DNA of 64,000 nucleotides from assembly GCF_001999325.1 (NCBI RefSeq), contig NZ_MVAR01000015.1:1-64000 (forward strand), written 5' to 3'. The position numbers and the translations under genes are program-made. The notes beneath the pieces were generated by a model that saw only the letters and a program-made list of their open reading frames with translations, had not been told where the DNA came from and made no database searches. The DNA is from Thioalkalivibrio versutus. GTDB lineage: Bacteria; Pseudomonadota; Gammaproteobacteria; Ectothiorhodospirales; Ectothiorhodospiraceae. Below are positions 29,547 to 39,269 of this stretch, piece by piece. The stretch's first letter is position 1, and every line of letters starts with the position of its first letter.

Positions 29547-30812
29547 CTACGCACCGGCGGGAGTTGCGCCGCAGTGGCGTTCGAGCAGTGTGAGCCAGTG
29601 CTCGACCGGCGTATCGGTCCCGTACTGCAGGTGCGTCTGGCAGCCGATGTTGGCGGTCACGATGCGCGCGGGGCCGCTGGCCTCGAGGTTGTCCAGCTTG
29701 CGCTGGCGCAGACGGCCCGCCATCGCCGGCTGGAGAATGGAATAGGTTCCGGCCGAGCCGCAGCACAGATGCGGCTCGGCGACCGGCACCAGGTGGAAGC
29801 CGGCGGCCTGCAGTAGCGGTTCCACGCGGCCGGCCAGGCCCTGGCCATGTTGCAGGGTGCAGGGGGCATGCCAGGCGACGGGCGGGTGATCTGCCGGCGC
29901 CCGGATGCCGAGGCTGCGGATGGTCTGGATATCGAACAGCTCGACCGGGTCGCGGACCTGCGCCGTGAAGCGGGCGGCGCGTGCGGCATACGTCGGGTCG
30001 TCGGCCAGGATGTGCGCGTAGTCGCGCAGCATCACGCCGCAGCCGCTGGCGGTGCTGACGACGGCGTCCACCCCGTCCGCAAGGATCGACTCCCAGGCGT
30101 CGAGGTTGGCCCGGACCCGCTCGCGGGTGCGCTCCGCGAACGCCAGGTGGTGTTCCACCGCGCCGCAGCAGCGGGCCTCGCCGGCCTCGACCACCTCGAT
30201 GCCAAGGCGCCCGAGCAGGCCCCGGAGTGCGGCGTTGATGCGGGCGTCGATCGCATCGTGCACGCAGCCGCCGAGCAGCAGCACGCGCCCGTGGGGAAAG
30301 CCCGCCGGAGTCGCCGCGCCAATGTTGGTTGCACCGGCCCGGGCACCGTGGCGTGCGGGCACGCGGCGCTTCAGGGTGGCGGGCAGCAGTGGGCGGGCCA
30401 GGCGGCCCAGCCCCAGGGCTAGACGGAACGGCCAGCGCGCCGGCAGCGCGCGGACCAGCAGGGTGCGCAGCAGCCGGTCGCGCCAGCCGCGCGGGAGGTC
30501 TTCCTCGATCACCTCCCGGCCAAAGGCGACCAGGTGGTTGTAATCGACCCCGGAGGGGCAGGTGGTCATGCAGTTGAGACAGGTCAGGCAGCGGTCCAGG
30601 TGGGTGCGGGTGGTGGTATTGGCCTCGCCGCTCTCCAGGACCTGCTTGATCTGGTAGATGCGTCCGCGCGGGCCGTCCAGCTCGTCACCCTGTTCCTGAT
30701 AGGTGGGGCAAGTCGCGTTGCAGAAGCCACAGTGCACGCAGGCACGCAGGGCGTCTTCGGCGATGCGCGCCGCCGGATCATTCTCGAAGCGCGGGTGCAG
30801 GCGAGTTTCCAT
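29547..30812 (-). CDS. glcF: Glycolate oxidase iron-sulfur subunit
   Basis: A 421-residue subunit carrying electrons from glycolate oxidase to quinone. Two 4Fe-4S motifs lie near the N terminus: Cys25-Cys28-Cys31-Cys35 (CVHCGFCNATCP) and Cys75-Cys78-Cys81-Cys85 (CLTCLNCMTTCP). Two cysteine-rich CCG-type motifs follow (ARCCGAVEHH and HLCCGSAGTYS). The size equals that of known GlcF. It starts four bases after the glcE stop and is followed by the aminotransferase. It is membrane-associated through its partners. Confidence 0.96.
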   Translation of the reverse strand: METRLHPRFENDPAARIAEDALRACVHCGFCNATCPTYQEQGDELDGPRGRIYQIKQVLESGEANTTTRTHLDRCLTCLNCMTTCPSGVDYNHLVAFGREVIEEDLPRGWRDRLLRTLLVRALPARWPFRLALGLGRLARPLLPATLKRRVPARHGARAGATNIGAATPAGFPHGRVLLLGGCVHDAIDARINAALRGLLGRLGIEVVEAGEARCCGAVEHHLAFAERTRERVRANLDAWESILADGVDAVVSTASGCGVMLRDYAHILADDPTYAARAARFTAQVRDPVELFDIQTIRSLGIRAPADHPPVAWHAPCTLQHGQGLAGRVEPLLQAAGFHLVPVAEPHLCCGSAGTYSILQPAMAGRLRQRKLDNLEASGPARIVTANIGCQTHLQYGTDTPVEHWLTLLERHCGATPAGA

Positions 30813-30816
30813 GGCC

Positions 30817-31926
30817 TCAGCTCGCCGGCACGGTGCGTGGATGAGGGGTGATCAGCGGGGCGAAGAACACGCCGTCAGGGTCCAGGGCGGCGCGGACCTC
30901 GCCCTCCAGGCGCGCATGGGCCGGTGCGCGGGGGTGCAGCCAGGCCGCCCCGGCCGGATCGCCGGACCACAGGCGGGCGTGTCCGCCCGCTTGCTCGGTG
31001 GCAGCGCGCACTGCGTCCGGGGTGGCCGTGGAGCGCAGCCAGCGCTCGCCGCCGCCCCAGTTGAGCAGCCATTCGCCGGGCAGATCCAGCGGCGGGGTGG
31101 CGGGCGGCAGGCTCAGACGCCACAGGCGCTCGTCGCGGGCCATGGGTCGGGTGAGGAAGGGCAGGTGCCGATCGCGCAGTTGCGCCCAGAAGGCCGGGCC
31201 GTCGATATCCGGTGCTGCGCCCAGGCGTTCGGCGGCCTCCTGCACGGCCTCCTGGCCACCGCCCAGGCGGATGTGGCCGATACCGTCAGCCCAGGCCAGG
31301 CCCGAGAACGGCAGGGCGGTACGGCCCCAGTCGCGCGCCTGCTCGATGAAGGCCGCGGCGGAGCTCTCCTGGCGCAGCCAGGCCTGGTAGGCGGGGGCGG
31401 GCAGCAGCTTGAAGCTGACCTCCAGCAGCAGGCCCAGGCTGCCGAGGCTGCCGGCCATCAGCCGCGAGACGTCGAAGCCGGCGACGTTCTTCATCACTTC
31501 GCCGCCGAAGCGCAGGATCTCGCCGCGACCGTTGACGATGCGGGTGCCAAGCACGGCGTCGCGCAGGCTGGCGGTCCAGGGGCGGCGTGCGCCGGACAGG
31601 CCCAGGGCCACCATGCCGCCCACGGTGCTGGACGGCGTGGGCATGGCCGGTTCGAAGGGCAGCATCATGTCCACTTCTTCCAGCGCGGCCTGCAGTTCCA
31701 TCACCGGCGTGCCGGCGCGCACGGTCACCACCAGCTCGCTGGGTGCGAGGTTGACGATGCCGTGATGGCCGCTGGCCTCCAGTGGCTGGACATCCGGTTC
31801 GAAGCCCGTGGGGAAGGCACGCGCGCGCTGACTGCCGCCGCCGGCGATCGCCAGGCGGTGCCCGGCGGCGACGGCCGTTCGGATGCGCTCGGCCAGCCCG
31901 GCGGACTGGTCGGTTCCAGTATCCAT
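30817..31926 (-). CDS. glcE: Glycolate oxidase FAD-binding subunit
   Basis: A 369-residue FAD-binding-4 protein. The FAD-contact regions LAIAGGGSQ and MPTPSSTVGGMVALGLSGAR are present, followed by GRGEILRFGGEVMKNVAGFD. This is shorter than the catalytic GlcD subunit and lacks its C-terminal part, matching GlcE. It lies 23 bp after the DUF302 gene and four bases before glcF. No glcD is found in the window, so the catalytic subunit must be encoded elsewhere or be substituted. Confidence 0.93.
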   Translation of the reverse strand: MDTGTDQSAGLAERIRTAVAAGHRLAIAGGGSQRARAFPTGFEPDVQPLEASGHHGIVNLAPSELVVTVRAGTPVMELQAALEEVDMMLPFEPAMPTPSSTVGGMVALGLSGARRPWTASLRDAVLGTRIVNGRGEILRFGGEVMKNVAGFDVSRLMAGSLGSLGLLLEVSFKLLPAPAYQAWLRQESSAAAFIEQARDWGRTALPFSGLAWADGIGHIRLGGGQEAVQEAAERLGAAPDIDGPAFWAQLRDRHLPFLTRPMARDERLWRLSLPPATPPLDLPGEWLLNWGGGERWLRSTATPDAVRAATEQAGGHARLWSGDPAGAAWLHPRAPAHARLEGEVRAALDPDGVFFAPLITPHPRTVPAS

Positions 31927-31949
31927 AGGTGTGCTCGCGAAGCTGGGGA

Positions 31950-32354
31950 CTAGCCAGTCTCGAGGGTCAGGCGCACGCGCTCCAGACGATGGCGTACCTC
32001 GCCGGCCAGGTCTTCGACACCGGGTTTGTCGACCAGACCCATGACCGCGACCGGGTCCATGAAGCCGACCGTGCAGGTGCCGTTCTCGTTGTCCTGCACC
32101 AGCACGTTGCAGGGCAGCAGAAGGCCGATGTTGGGGTCGGCTTCGACGGCCTGGCGTGCAAGGTTCGGGTTGCAGGCGCCGAGGATGCGGTAGGGGCGAT
32201 GCTCCAGATCCAGTTTCTTCTTGAAGGCCGCAGCGACGTCGATATCGCTGAGGATGCCGAAGCCCTCCTCGCCGAGGGCGGCCGTGGTCTGCGCGATCAC
32301 GTCCTCGATGCCGCCCTTCACGATGACATTGAAGCCGTAGTTGGGTTGTTCCAT
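31950..32354 (-). CDS. DUF302-domain protein
   Basis: A 134-residue soluble protein with the DUF302 pattern: an N-terminal YGFNVIVKGGIEDVIAQTTA, then KLDLEHRPYRILGACNP, and the block IGLLLPCNVLVQDN. DUF302 proteins are common in sulfur and methane oxidisers but have no agreed function. Cysteines in ACNP and LPCN could be functional. It sits between the TRAP permease (28-bp gap) and glcE (23-bp gap) on the same strand, so it is likely co-transcribed with them. Confidence 0.88.
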   Translation of the reverse strand: MEQPNYGFNVIVKGGIEDVIAQTTAALGEEGFGILSDIDVAAAFKKKLDLEHRPYRILGACNPNLARQAVEADPNIGLLLPCNVLVQDNENGTCTVGFMDPVAVMGLVDKPGVEDLAGEVRHRLERVRLTLETG

Positions 32355-32382
32355 TGCGGTGTACTCCGATTGCGGTTCGTGG

Positions 32383-35172
32383 TTACGCCGAAAGGGCGGG
32401 GGTGTCGGCGGAAGGGCCGCGCCCCGGCGGTTCCGCGCGTCGGCGCTGATTCCAGACTACCAGCAGTCCCAGCGCCAGGGCCGGAAGGTAGAACCAGTAT
32501 GGGCTGGGGCGCTCGGTCGGCACCAGTACGCCGGTGATGGTCCAGCCACCCTCCAACCCTACGCGGCCGGCCGGGCTGCCGAAAGCGACCGTCTGGATCT
32601 GTGCCTTCTGGTCGTCCGGGTCGAAGCGCACGTCCAGCCCGGCGTCGGCCAGACGCTCGCGCGGGGCCAGATCGGGGTCGCCCAGGGGGAACATCACCGT
32701 GCGGGTGATCTCGCGGCCCTCCAGGTCGATGCCGGTGGCCTCCAGGCGCAGCGAGTCGCGGTCCGGGATGGTCTCGACGACCTCGAGCAGGGTCTCCGCC
32801 GGCTGGTGCTGATAGGGAGCCGCGATGCGGTCCATCAGCACGGTCGGGACCAGCAGCACGAAGGCGACTGCCATCAACGCGGCGGACTCCCAGTAGCGGC
32901 TGCGGGTCAGGAACCAGCCCTGGGTGGCCGCGGTAAAGGCGAGGATGCCGGCCAGCGAGCCGAGGAAGACCAGCGCCAGCTGGAACACGTTGTCCACCCC
33001 GATCAACAGCAACTGGCTGTTGAAGATGAAGAAGAACGGCAACGCGATGGTGCGCAGGCTGTAGGCGAAGGCCTGGATCCCGGTGCGAATCGGGTCGGCC
33101 TTCGCGATCGCCGCGCCGGCAAAAGAGGCCAGGCCCACCGGTGGCGTCACGTCGGCCATGATGCCGAAATAGAACACGAACAGGTGGGCCGCGATCAGCG
33201 GGATCAGGATGTCGTGCTGGGCCCCCAGATCGACGATGATCGGGGCCATCAGGGTCGCCACAATGATGTAGTTCGCGGTGGTCGGCAGGCCCAGGCCAAG
33301 GACCAGGCTGATCACCGCGGTCAGTACCAGCACCAGCAGCAGGTTGCCGCCGGACAGGGTATCCACCAGGTCGGTCAGCACCAGGCCGACGCCGGTCATC
33401 GCCACCGTGCCGACGATGATCCCGGCCGCGGCGGTGGCCAGGCCGATACCGATCATGTTGCGCGCGCCGGTCTCGAAGCCCTGGAACAGTTCCCAGACCC
33501 CAACCCACGCGGCTTGCAGGAGACGCCCCTGGCGCCGGAACAGGGCCACCAGCGGGCGCTGGGTCAGCACGATGAAGATCATGAACGCCACCGCCCAGAA
33601 CGCCGCCAGCCCCGGCGACAGGCGTTCGACCACCAGCGCCCAGACCAGCACCACCAGCGGCAGCAGGTAGTGCAGCCCGCTCAGGACCGTGGGGGCGACC
33701 CGCGGCAGCGGGCGCTCGGTATCCAGGGCCTCGGGGTCCGGCTCGCGCGCGACGATCCAGACCAGTACCAGGTAGGTGGCGAACAACAGGCCGGCGATGA
33801 TCCAGGCCGCGGCGTCGCCGGCGACGATCTTGATCCAGCCCAGTCCCCAGTACACCGCACCCGCCAGGATGATCAGGCTGGCCACGGTCAAGGCGAAGCT
33901 GATCAGGCGCCCGCGCCAGGTCGTCACGGTGGCGCGCTGGAGGCCCTCCATGCCGTTCTTGCAGGCCTCCAGGTGGACGATGTAGATCAGTGCGATATAG
34001 GCGATCAGCGCCGGCAGGATCGCGTGCTTGAGCACCTCGACATAAGGGATGCCGACGTACTCGACCATCAGGAACGCGGCGGCGCCCATCACCGGCGGCA
34101 TCAGCTGGCCATTCACCGAACTGGCGACCTCTACCGCGCCGGCCTTGTGCGGGGCAAAGCCGACCCGCTTCATCAGCGGTACGGTGAAGGTGCCGGTGGT
34201 GACCACGTTGGCGATCGACGAGCCGGAGACCACGCCGGTCATCCCGGAGGCCAGCACCGCCGCCTTGGCCGGGCCGCCGCGCAGGTGCCCGAGCAGGGCG
34301 AAGGCGACGCGGATGAAGTAGTCGCCGGCCCCGGCGCGCTCCAGCAATGCACCGAACAGTACGAACAGGAAGACGAAGCTGGTGGAGACGCCCAGCGCGA
34401 TGCCGAATACACCCTCGTTGGACAGCCACTGCTGGGCCATCGCGCGCGGGTAACTGGCGCCGCGATGGGCGATCAGGTCCGGCATCAGCGGCCCGGCAAA
34501 GGTATAGAACAGGAAGATCGCGGCGATGATGGTCAGCGCCGGGCCGAGCACCCGGCGGGTGGCCTCCAGCAGCAGGATCAGCCCGATCCCGGCCATGATC
34601 AGGTCCACCTCGGTGGGGGCGCCGGGGCGTGTCGCCAGCGCCTCGTGGAACAGGTACAGATACAGGGCGCTGAAGGCCGCGACCACGGCGAACACCCAGT
34701 CGCCAAGGGGCACGCGATGCACGGGGTCGTTTCCGCGCAGGAGTGGCCAGGCGACCACCACCAGGGCGATGCCGAGCGCCAGGTAGACCTCGCCCAGGCG
34801 TTCCAGGCCGAGCAACTGCCACAGCCCCAGCGCGATCAGGGCCAGCCCGCCCAGGGCATAGAGGATGCCGATGGCGTGTTGCCAGCCTTTGCCGCGGGCG
34901 GTGGCGCGGACCGCCGGGAACAGCAGGTAGCCGAGGAAGATGGCGAACGCCAGGTGGATCGAGCGGGCCTCGGTCTCGGAGACCACGAAGACGTCCACCC
35001 AGTCGGCGATCGGCGATGCGATCCAGATCTGGAACAGCGACCAGGCCACGGCCGTGAGCCAGATCAGGCTGCGGGTGGCGCGGCCGGGATGGCGTCCGCC
35101 GGTTTCCAGCTCCCCGATGGAGGCGTCATCGGGGGCGGAAGTCTCCGGGCTTTGCGTTCGGCTATCAGTCAT
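32383..35172 (-). CDS. TRAP transporter fused permease (TAXI type, 4TM and 12TM domains)
   Basis: A 929-residue inner-membrane protein fusing the small (DctQ-like) and large (DctM-like) TRAP permease units, as usual for TAXI-TRAP systems. Large-subunit motifs include GMTGVVSGSSIANVVTTGTF and the LGLGLPTTANYIIVATLMAP region. After the last helices is a soluble segment (about 800-890) containing a PDZ-like stretch QTVAFGSPAGRVGLEGG, before a final helix. The start overlaps the solute-binding protein gene by 8 bp. The substrate is unknown. Position next to glcEF makes a glycolate-related organic acid worth testing. Confidence 0.93.
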   Translation of the reverse strand: MTDSRTQSPETSAPDDASIGELETGGRHPGRATRSLIWLTAVAWSLFQIWIASPIADWVDVFVVSETEARSIHLAFAIFLGYLLFPAVRATARGKGWQHAIGILYALGGLALIALGLWQLLGLERLGEVYLALGIALVVVAWPLLRGNDPVHRVPLGDWVFAVVAAFSALYLYLFHEALATRPGAPTEVDLIMAGIGLILLLEATRRVLGPALTIIAAIFLFYTFAGPLMPDLIAHRGASYPRAMAQQWLSNEGVFGIALGVSTSFVFLFVLFGALLERAGAGDYFIRVAFALLGHLRGGPAKAAVLASGMTGVVSGSSIANVVTTGTFTVPLMKRVGFAPHKAGAVEVASSVNGQLMPPVMGAAAFLMVEYVGIPYVEVLKHAILPALIAYIALIYIVHLEACKNGMEGLQRATVTTWRGRLISFALTVASLIILAGAVYWGLGWIKIVAGDAAAWIIAGLLFATYLVLVWIVAREPDPEALDTERPLPRVAPTVLSGLHYLLPLVVLVWALVVERLSPGLAAFWAVAFMIFIVLTQRPLVALFRRQGRLLQAAWVGVWELFQGFETGARNMIGIGLATAAAGIIVGTVAMTGVGLVLTDLVDTLSGGNLLLVLVLTAVISLVLGLGLPTTANYIIVATLMAPIIVDLGAQHDILIPLIAAHLFVFYFGIMADVTPPVGLASFAGAAIAKADPIRTGIQAFAYSLRTIALPFFFIFNSQLLLIGVDNVFQLALVFLGSLAGILAFTAATQGWFLTRSRYWESAALMAVAFVLLVPTVLMDRIAAPYQHQPAETLLEVVETIPDRDSLRLEATGIDLEGREITRTVMFPLGDPDLAPRERLADAGLDVRFDPDDQKAQIQTVAFGSPAGRVGLEGGWTITGVLVPTERPSPYWFYLPALALGLLVVWNQRRRAEPPGRGPSADTPALSA

Positions 35173-36172
35173 CGATCAGCCCCGCTTCACGGAAGTAGCG
35201 TCGGGCACCGGGGTGGAGGGGTGCGGACAGGCCCTCGTCCACCATGCCCTCGCGTTCGAGGCCACTGAAGGCCGGGTGCAGGCCGCGGAAGGTCTCGAAG
35301 TTCTCGAACACCGCGCGGGTCAGCTCGTAGGCGGCGTTGTTCGAGGTGCGGTTGGAGGTGACCAGGGTGGCGCCCACGCCGTAGGTGTGGATGTCCTGGT
35401 CCTGCCCCGGGTAGGTGTCCGCGGGGATCACGGCCGTCAGGTAATACGGGGTCGAGCGGATTAGTGCGTCGATGGCCGGGCCCTCCAGCGAGATCAGTCG
35501 GGCATCGCAGGTGGCGATGGGCTCCTGGATCGCCGCGGAGGGATGTCCCACCGAGAACACGAAGGCATCAATGCGGTTGTCGCACAGGGCCTGGGCCTGT
35601 TCGCGCGAGGGCAGTTCGCTGACCCGGCGGAAGGTGTTGTGGTCCCAGCCCAGCGTGTCCATCAGCTGTTCCATCAGGGTGCGCTGGCCGGAGCCGGGAT
35701 TGCCGATGTTCACCCGCTTGCCCGGCAGGTCGTCCAGGCCCGCGATGTCCGCGTCCGGGCGCACCACCAGGGTCAGCGGCTCGGGGTGCAGGCTGAACAT
35801 CGCGCGCAGGTGGTCGGCGGGCCCGAAGGCCTCGAAGCGGCCGCTGCCATGATAGGCGTGGTACTGAAGATCCGACTGGGCCACGCCGAAGTCCATGTCG
35901 CCGGAACGCACCATGTTCAGGTTGAATACCGAACCGCCCGTACTCTCCGCGGTACAGCGCATCCCGTGGCTGTCGCGGCGGGTGTTGAACAGCCGGCACA
36001 GGTGCTGGCCGGCCGGGTAGTACACGCCGGTGACGCCGCCGGTGCCGATGTTGATGAAGCGTTGTTCCGCCTGGGCCAGGGGTGCGAGCAGCAACAGGCC
36101 GAGGGCAAGCAGCCCAACGGTCAGGTGCCGGGTGCGGCGTCTCGCGGTGCGGTGGTCGGGTCGTCCTCGCAT
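35165..36172 (-). CDS. TAXI-family TRAP transporter solute-binding protein
   Basis: A 335-residue periplasmic binding protein. The ATG at 36172 has CCGGAG upstream and gives an N-terminal signal peptide: an arginine-rich start, a hydrophobic stretch and probable cleavage after LAQA. The mature region begins with FINIGTGGVTGVYYPAGQHL, the TAXI hallmark, then STGGSVFNLNMV and GKRVNIGNPGSGQRTLME. It is the first gene of the minus-strand unit leading to glcEF and is divergent from the transglutaminase gene, with promoters expected in 36173-36319. Confidence 0.95.
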   Translation of the reverse strand: MRGRPDHRTARRRTRHLTVGLLALGLLLLAPLAQAEQRFINIGTGGVTGVYYPAGQHLCRLFNTRRDSHGMRCTAESTGGSVFNLNMVRSGDMDFGVAQSDLQYHAYHGSGRFEAFGPADHLRAMFSLHPEPLTLVVRPDADIAGLDDLPGKRVNIGNPGSGQRTLMEQLMDTLGWDHNTFRRVSELPSREQAQALCDNRIDAFVFSVGHPSAAIQEPIATCDARLISLEGPAIDALIRSTPYYLTAVIPADTYPGQDQDIHTYGVGATLVTSNRTSNNAAYELTRAVFENFETFRGLHPAFSGLEREGMVDEGLSAPLHPGARRYFREAGLIDD

Positions 36173-36319
36173 ACGGGCTCCGGGGAACAGGCGATTTCGG
36201 AAGTGTAGGGAATCGCGTGCCAATGTACACGGTCGCAGCCGGCTGCCAGGGCCGCCTGCATGTAGCCCCGCCGTCGGGCAGGGCGTAGTGTAGGAGGTTC
36301 ACCCCAAGAGGCCCCGTTC

Positions 36320-37114
36320 ATGTGGCTCGAGACCCGTTGTGACTTCGAGTTCGAGATCGTCGAACCCACGCCGTTTGTGCTGATGCTGCGACCGCGCAGT
36401 GGCCCGCTGCAATGGGTCGCGCGCGAGGAATATCGCCTGGTGCCGACGGCGCCGGTGTCCGAGTTCGTCGACATCTACGGCAACCTCTGCCAGCGCCTGA
36501 TCGCGCCGCCAGGGACGTTCTTCATCCATACCGCGGCGGAGGTGCAGACGGCCGAGGCCCTCGACCGGGCCCCGGGCGCACCGTTTGTCGAGGTGCAGTC
36601 CCTGCCGGATGCCGTACTGAGTTATCTCCTGCCGAGCCGATTTTGCGAATCGGATCGCTTCAACCTGATGGCGACCGAAATTACTGCCGGCCAGTGGCTG
36701 GGTTACGACCAGGTGGCGGCCATCGAGCAGTGGCTGCGCGAGCGCATCGAATATCTCCCGGGGACCAGCGATATCCCGATCTCGGCCGCGGAGGTGAATC
36801 AGCGCGGGAGCGGGGTGTGTCGCGACCTGGCGCATCTCGGGATTGCACTGTGCCGCAGTCTCAGTATCCCGGCGCGCATGGTGGTCGGGTACCTGCACGG
36901 CCTGCAGCCGATGGACATGCATGCCTGGTTCGAGGCCTTCGTCGGGGGGCGCTGGTACACCTTTGATGCGACCCAGGCCGAGTTGCGGGGTGGCTACGTG
37001 GTCGTGGGCTATGGCCGTGATGCGGCCGATGTGGCGGTCTACAACCAGTTCGGCCTGCCGGTATACCCGACCCGCCACGACGTCGACGTCCGTCGAATCG
37101 AAGGGCCGAACTAA
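36320..37114 (+). CDS. Transglutaminase-like cysteine protease-fold protein
   Basis: A 264-residue protein with the transglutaminase-like catalytic triad: Cys167 in [19 protein letters not shown], His201 in DMHAWFEAF and Asp216 in YTFDAT. The N-terminal half carries the beta-rich region common in bacterial members. No signal peptide is seen, so it is probably cytosolic. Function is not established; members may be proteases or amidases. It stands alone, divergent from the TRAP genes. Confidence 0.9.
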   Translation: MWLETRCDFEFEIVEPTPFVLMLRPRSGPLQWVAREEYRLVPTAPVSEFVDIYGNLCQRLIAPPGTFFIHTAAEVQTAEALDRAPGAPFVEVQSLPDAVLSYLLPSRFCESDRFNLMATEITAGQWLGYDQVAAIEQWLRERIEYLPGTSDIPISAAEVNQRGSGVCRDLAHLGIALCRSLSIPARMVVGYLHGLQPMDMHAWFEAFVGGRWYTFDATQAELRGGYVVVGYGRDAADVAVYNQFGLPVYPTRHDVDVRRIEGPN

Positions 37115-37284
37115 GGCGTTGGAGCAAGCGCACGCGGCCCGTTTTCCGGATGAGCGGAAGGGGTTTGTGCCACTGGTCTTCCCGGGGTGTGGCCGGGCAT
37201 CAAAGTGCCTGATCGGATTTGTGAAACACCGGTCTTGGAAGGGGGCTCGGTGGTCCGCAGCGGCCGTGTCGGGAGACGTCCGGC

Positions 37285-37313
37285 CTGAAAAGAAGGGCCG
37301 GATGGCGTATGAT
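37285..37313 (+). promoter_or_regulatory. Probable sigma-70 promoter of glyA
   Basis: CTGAAA (37285-37290, 4 of 6) and TATGAT (37308-37313, 5 of 6) are spaced by 17 bp. Transcription would start near 37320 and give a leader of about 75 bases. The rest of 37115-37284 shows no other feature. Confidence 0.55.
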
Positions 37314-37394
37314 TGGCGGCCTTTTTGCGGCAGCGCCCCAAGTAGCTGGCGCGCCGAAATCCGCTGAATCCAACGCTTTGAACGGGAGACCCGA

Positions 37395-38654
37395 ATGTTT
37401 TCGATCGACATGAGTATCCACGGCTACGACGACGACCTCTGGAATGCCATCCGCGACGAGTCGCAGCGTCAGGAAGAGCACATCGAGCTGATCGCGTCGG
37501 AAAACTACACCAGCCCGCGCGTGATGGAAGCGCAGGGTTCGGTGCTGACCAACAAGTACGCCGAGGGCTACCCGGGCAAGCGCTACTATGGCGGTTGCGA
37601 GCACGTCGACGTGGTTGAGCAGCTGGCCATCGATCGCCTGAAGCAGCTCTACGGCGCCGACTACGCCAACGTGCAGCCGCATTCCGGCTCCCAGGCCAAC
37701 GCCGCGGTGTACATGGCCCTGCTGCAGCCGCATGACACCGTCCTGGGCATGAGCCTGGACGCCGGCGGCCACCTGACCCACGGTGCCAAGCCGAACTTCT
37801 CCGGCAAGATCTACAACGCGGTGCAGTACGGCATCACCGACGAGGGCCTGATCGACTACGACGAGGTCCAGCGCCTGGCCACCGAGCACCAGCCGAAGAT
37901 GATCGTCGCCGGCTTTTCCGCCTATTCGCGCGTGGTCGACTGGAAGCGCTTCCGCGAGATCGCGGATAGCGTCGGTGCCTACCTGATGGTCGACATGGCC
38001 CACGTCTCCGGCTTGATCGCCGCCGGCGAGTACCCCAACCCGATCGACCACGCCCATGTGGTCACCTCCACCACGCACAAGTCCCTGCGCGGGCCGCGTG
38101 GCGGCTTCATCATCTCCAAGGGGCAGCCGGAACTGAACAAGAAGTTCCAGTCGCTGATCTTCCCGGGCACCCAGGGTGGTCCGCTGATGCACGTGATCGC
38201 CGGCAAGGCGGTGGCGTTCAAGGAGGCCCTGGAGCCGGAATTCAAGACCTACCAGAAGCAGGTGATCGCCAACGCCCGCGCGATGGCCGAGGTGCTGGTG
38301 GAGCGTGGCTTCGATATCGTCTCCGGCGGTACCGACAACCACCTGTTCCTGCTGAGCCTGGTCGCCAAGGGCATGACCGGCAAGGCCGCGGATGCCGCGC
38401 TGGGCCGTGCCAACATCACGGTCAACAAGAACGCCGTGCCGAACGATCCGCAGTCCCCGTTCGTGACCTCCGGCATTCGCATCGGCACCGCTGCGCTGAC
38501 CACTCGCGGCTTCACCGAGTCCGAGTCCCGCGAGCTGGCCGGCTGGATCGCCGACGTGCTGGATGATCACGAGAACGAGCAGGTGATCGACGCGACCCGC
38601 GAGAAGGTCCTCGAGATCTGCCGTCGCTTCCCGGTGTACGGTCACGGCGAATAA
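37395..38654 (+). CDS. glyA: Serine hydroxymethyltransferase
   Basis: A 419-residue cytosolic PLP enzyme that interconverts serine and glycine with tetrahydrofolate. The PLP lysine is Lys229 in [16 protein letters not shown], the same position as in E. coli. [20 protein letters not shown] and [15 protein letters not shown] are diagnostic. The ATG at 37395 follows GGGAG. It starts a run of genes going on to nrdR and the riboflavin operon. With the glycine cleavage system it would turn two glycines into serine during C2 recycling. Confidence 0.98.
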   Translation: MFSIDMSIHGYDDDLWNAIRDESQRQEEHIELIASENYTSPRVMEAQGSVLTNKYAEGYPGKRYYGGCEHVDVVEQLAIDRLKQLYGADYANVQPHSGSQANAAVYMALLQPHDTVLGMSLDAGGHLTHGAKPNFSGKIYNAVQYGITDEGLIDYDEVQRLATEHQPKMIVAGFSAYSRVVDWKRFREIADSVGAYLMVDMAHVSGLIAAGEYPNPIDHAHVVTSTTHKSLRGPRGGFIISKGQPELNKKFQSLIFPGTQGGPLMHVIAGKAVAFKEALEPEFKTYQKQVIANARAMAEVLVERGFDIVSGGTDNHLFLLSLVAKGMTGKAADAALGRANITVNKNAVPNDPQSPFVTSGIRIGTAALTTRGFTESESRELAGWIADVLDDHENEQVIDATREKVLEICRRFPVYGHGE

Positions 38655-38687
38655 CCACCGCCAGTTGGCCGGCTGACGGGGCCCGGG

Positions 38688-39269
38688 ATGCGCTGTCCGT
38701 CCTGTCATGATCAGGACACCCGCGTGGTGGATTCGCGGGTGGCCGGCCCGGAGCAGGAACAGATCCGGCGCCGGCGGCAGTGCCGTGCCTGTGGTGCGCG
38801 CTTTACCACCTTCGAGCGGGCGGAGTTCAGCCTGCCGCGGGTGGTCAAGCGTTCCGGTGAACGGGTCGCCTTCGACGAGGAAAAGCTGCGCAGCGGTCTG
38901 CGCCGAGCACTGCACAAGCGCCCGGTGAAGACCGATGATGTCGAGCGCGTGATCGACGACATCAAGCGCCAGCTTTCGGCCGTCACGGCCCCCGAGGTGA
39001 AGTCCGACCGCATCGGCGAAATGGTGCTGGCGGCCTTGCACGGGCTGGACCATGTGGCCTATATCCGTTTTGCCTCTATCTATCTCAGCTTCGCCAGTGT
39101 GCAGTCCTTCCGTGAGGCGATCGAACGGCTGGAGGATGACCTCAGCCCGGAGATGCGCCGTTCGCAGATGCGCCTGATCGACGAGGAGGCGACCGGAAAC
39201 GCCCCGGAATCCGCGGCGGACGGGCGGGCTACCCCGGCGACGGACAGCGGCTCGCAGGAGGGGATGTAA
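38688..39269 (+). CDS. nrdR: Transcriptional repressor NrdR (ribonucleotide reductase regulator)
   Basis: A zinc-ribbon plus ATP-cone repressor. The zinc ribbon has MRCPSCHDQDTRVVDSR and RRRQCRACGARFTTFER. The ATP-cone is about residues 50-140, with PRVVKRSGERVAFDEEKL. At 193 residues it is longer than usual; residues after about 155 form a low-complexity acidic tail ending SGSQEGM. It starts 33 bp after glyA and its TAA stop overlaps the ribD ATG. Its normal targets are ribonucleotide reductase genes, none of which are here. Confidence 0.95.
   Translation: MRCPSCHDQDTRVVDSRVAGPEQEQIRRRRQCRACGARFTTFERAEFSLPRVVKRSGERVAFDEEKLRSGLRRALHKRPVKTDDVERVIDDIKRQLSAVTAPEVKSDRIGEMVLAALHGLDHVAYIRFASIYLSFASVQSFREAIERLEDDLSPEMRRSQMRLIDEEATGNAPESAADGRATPATDSGSQEGM

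Noticed and set aside
32341-35268. A very long plus-strand open frame opposite the TRAP genes
   Set aside because: Its translation is low-complexity (rich in Gln, His, Gly, Arg) with no domain, and it is antisense to a well-conserved permease. It is a by-product of GC-rich codon use.
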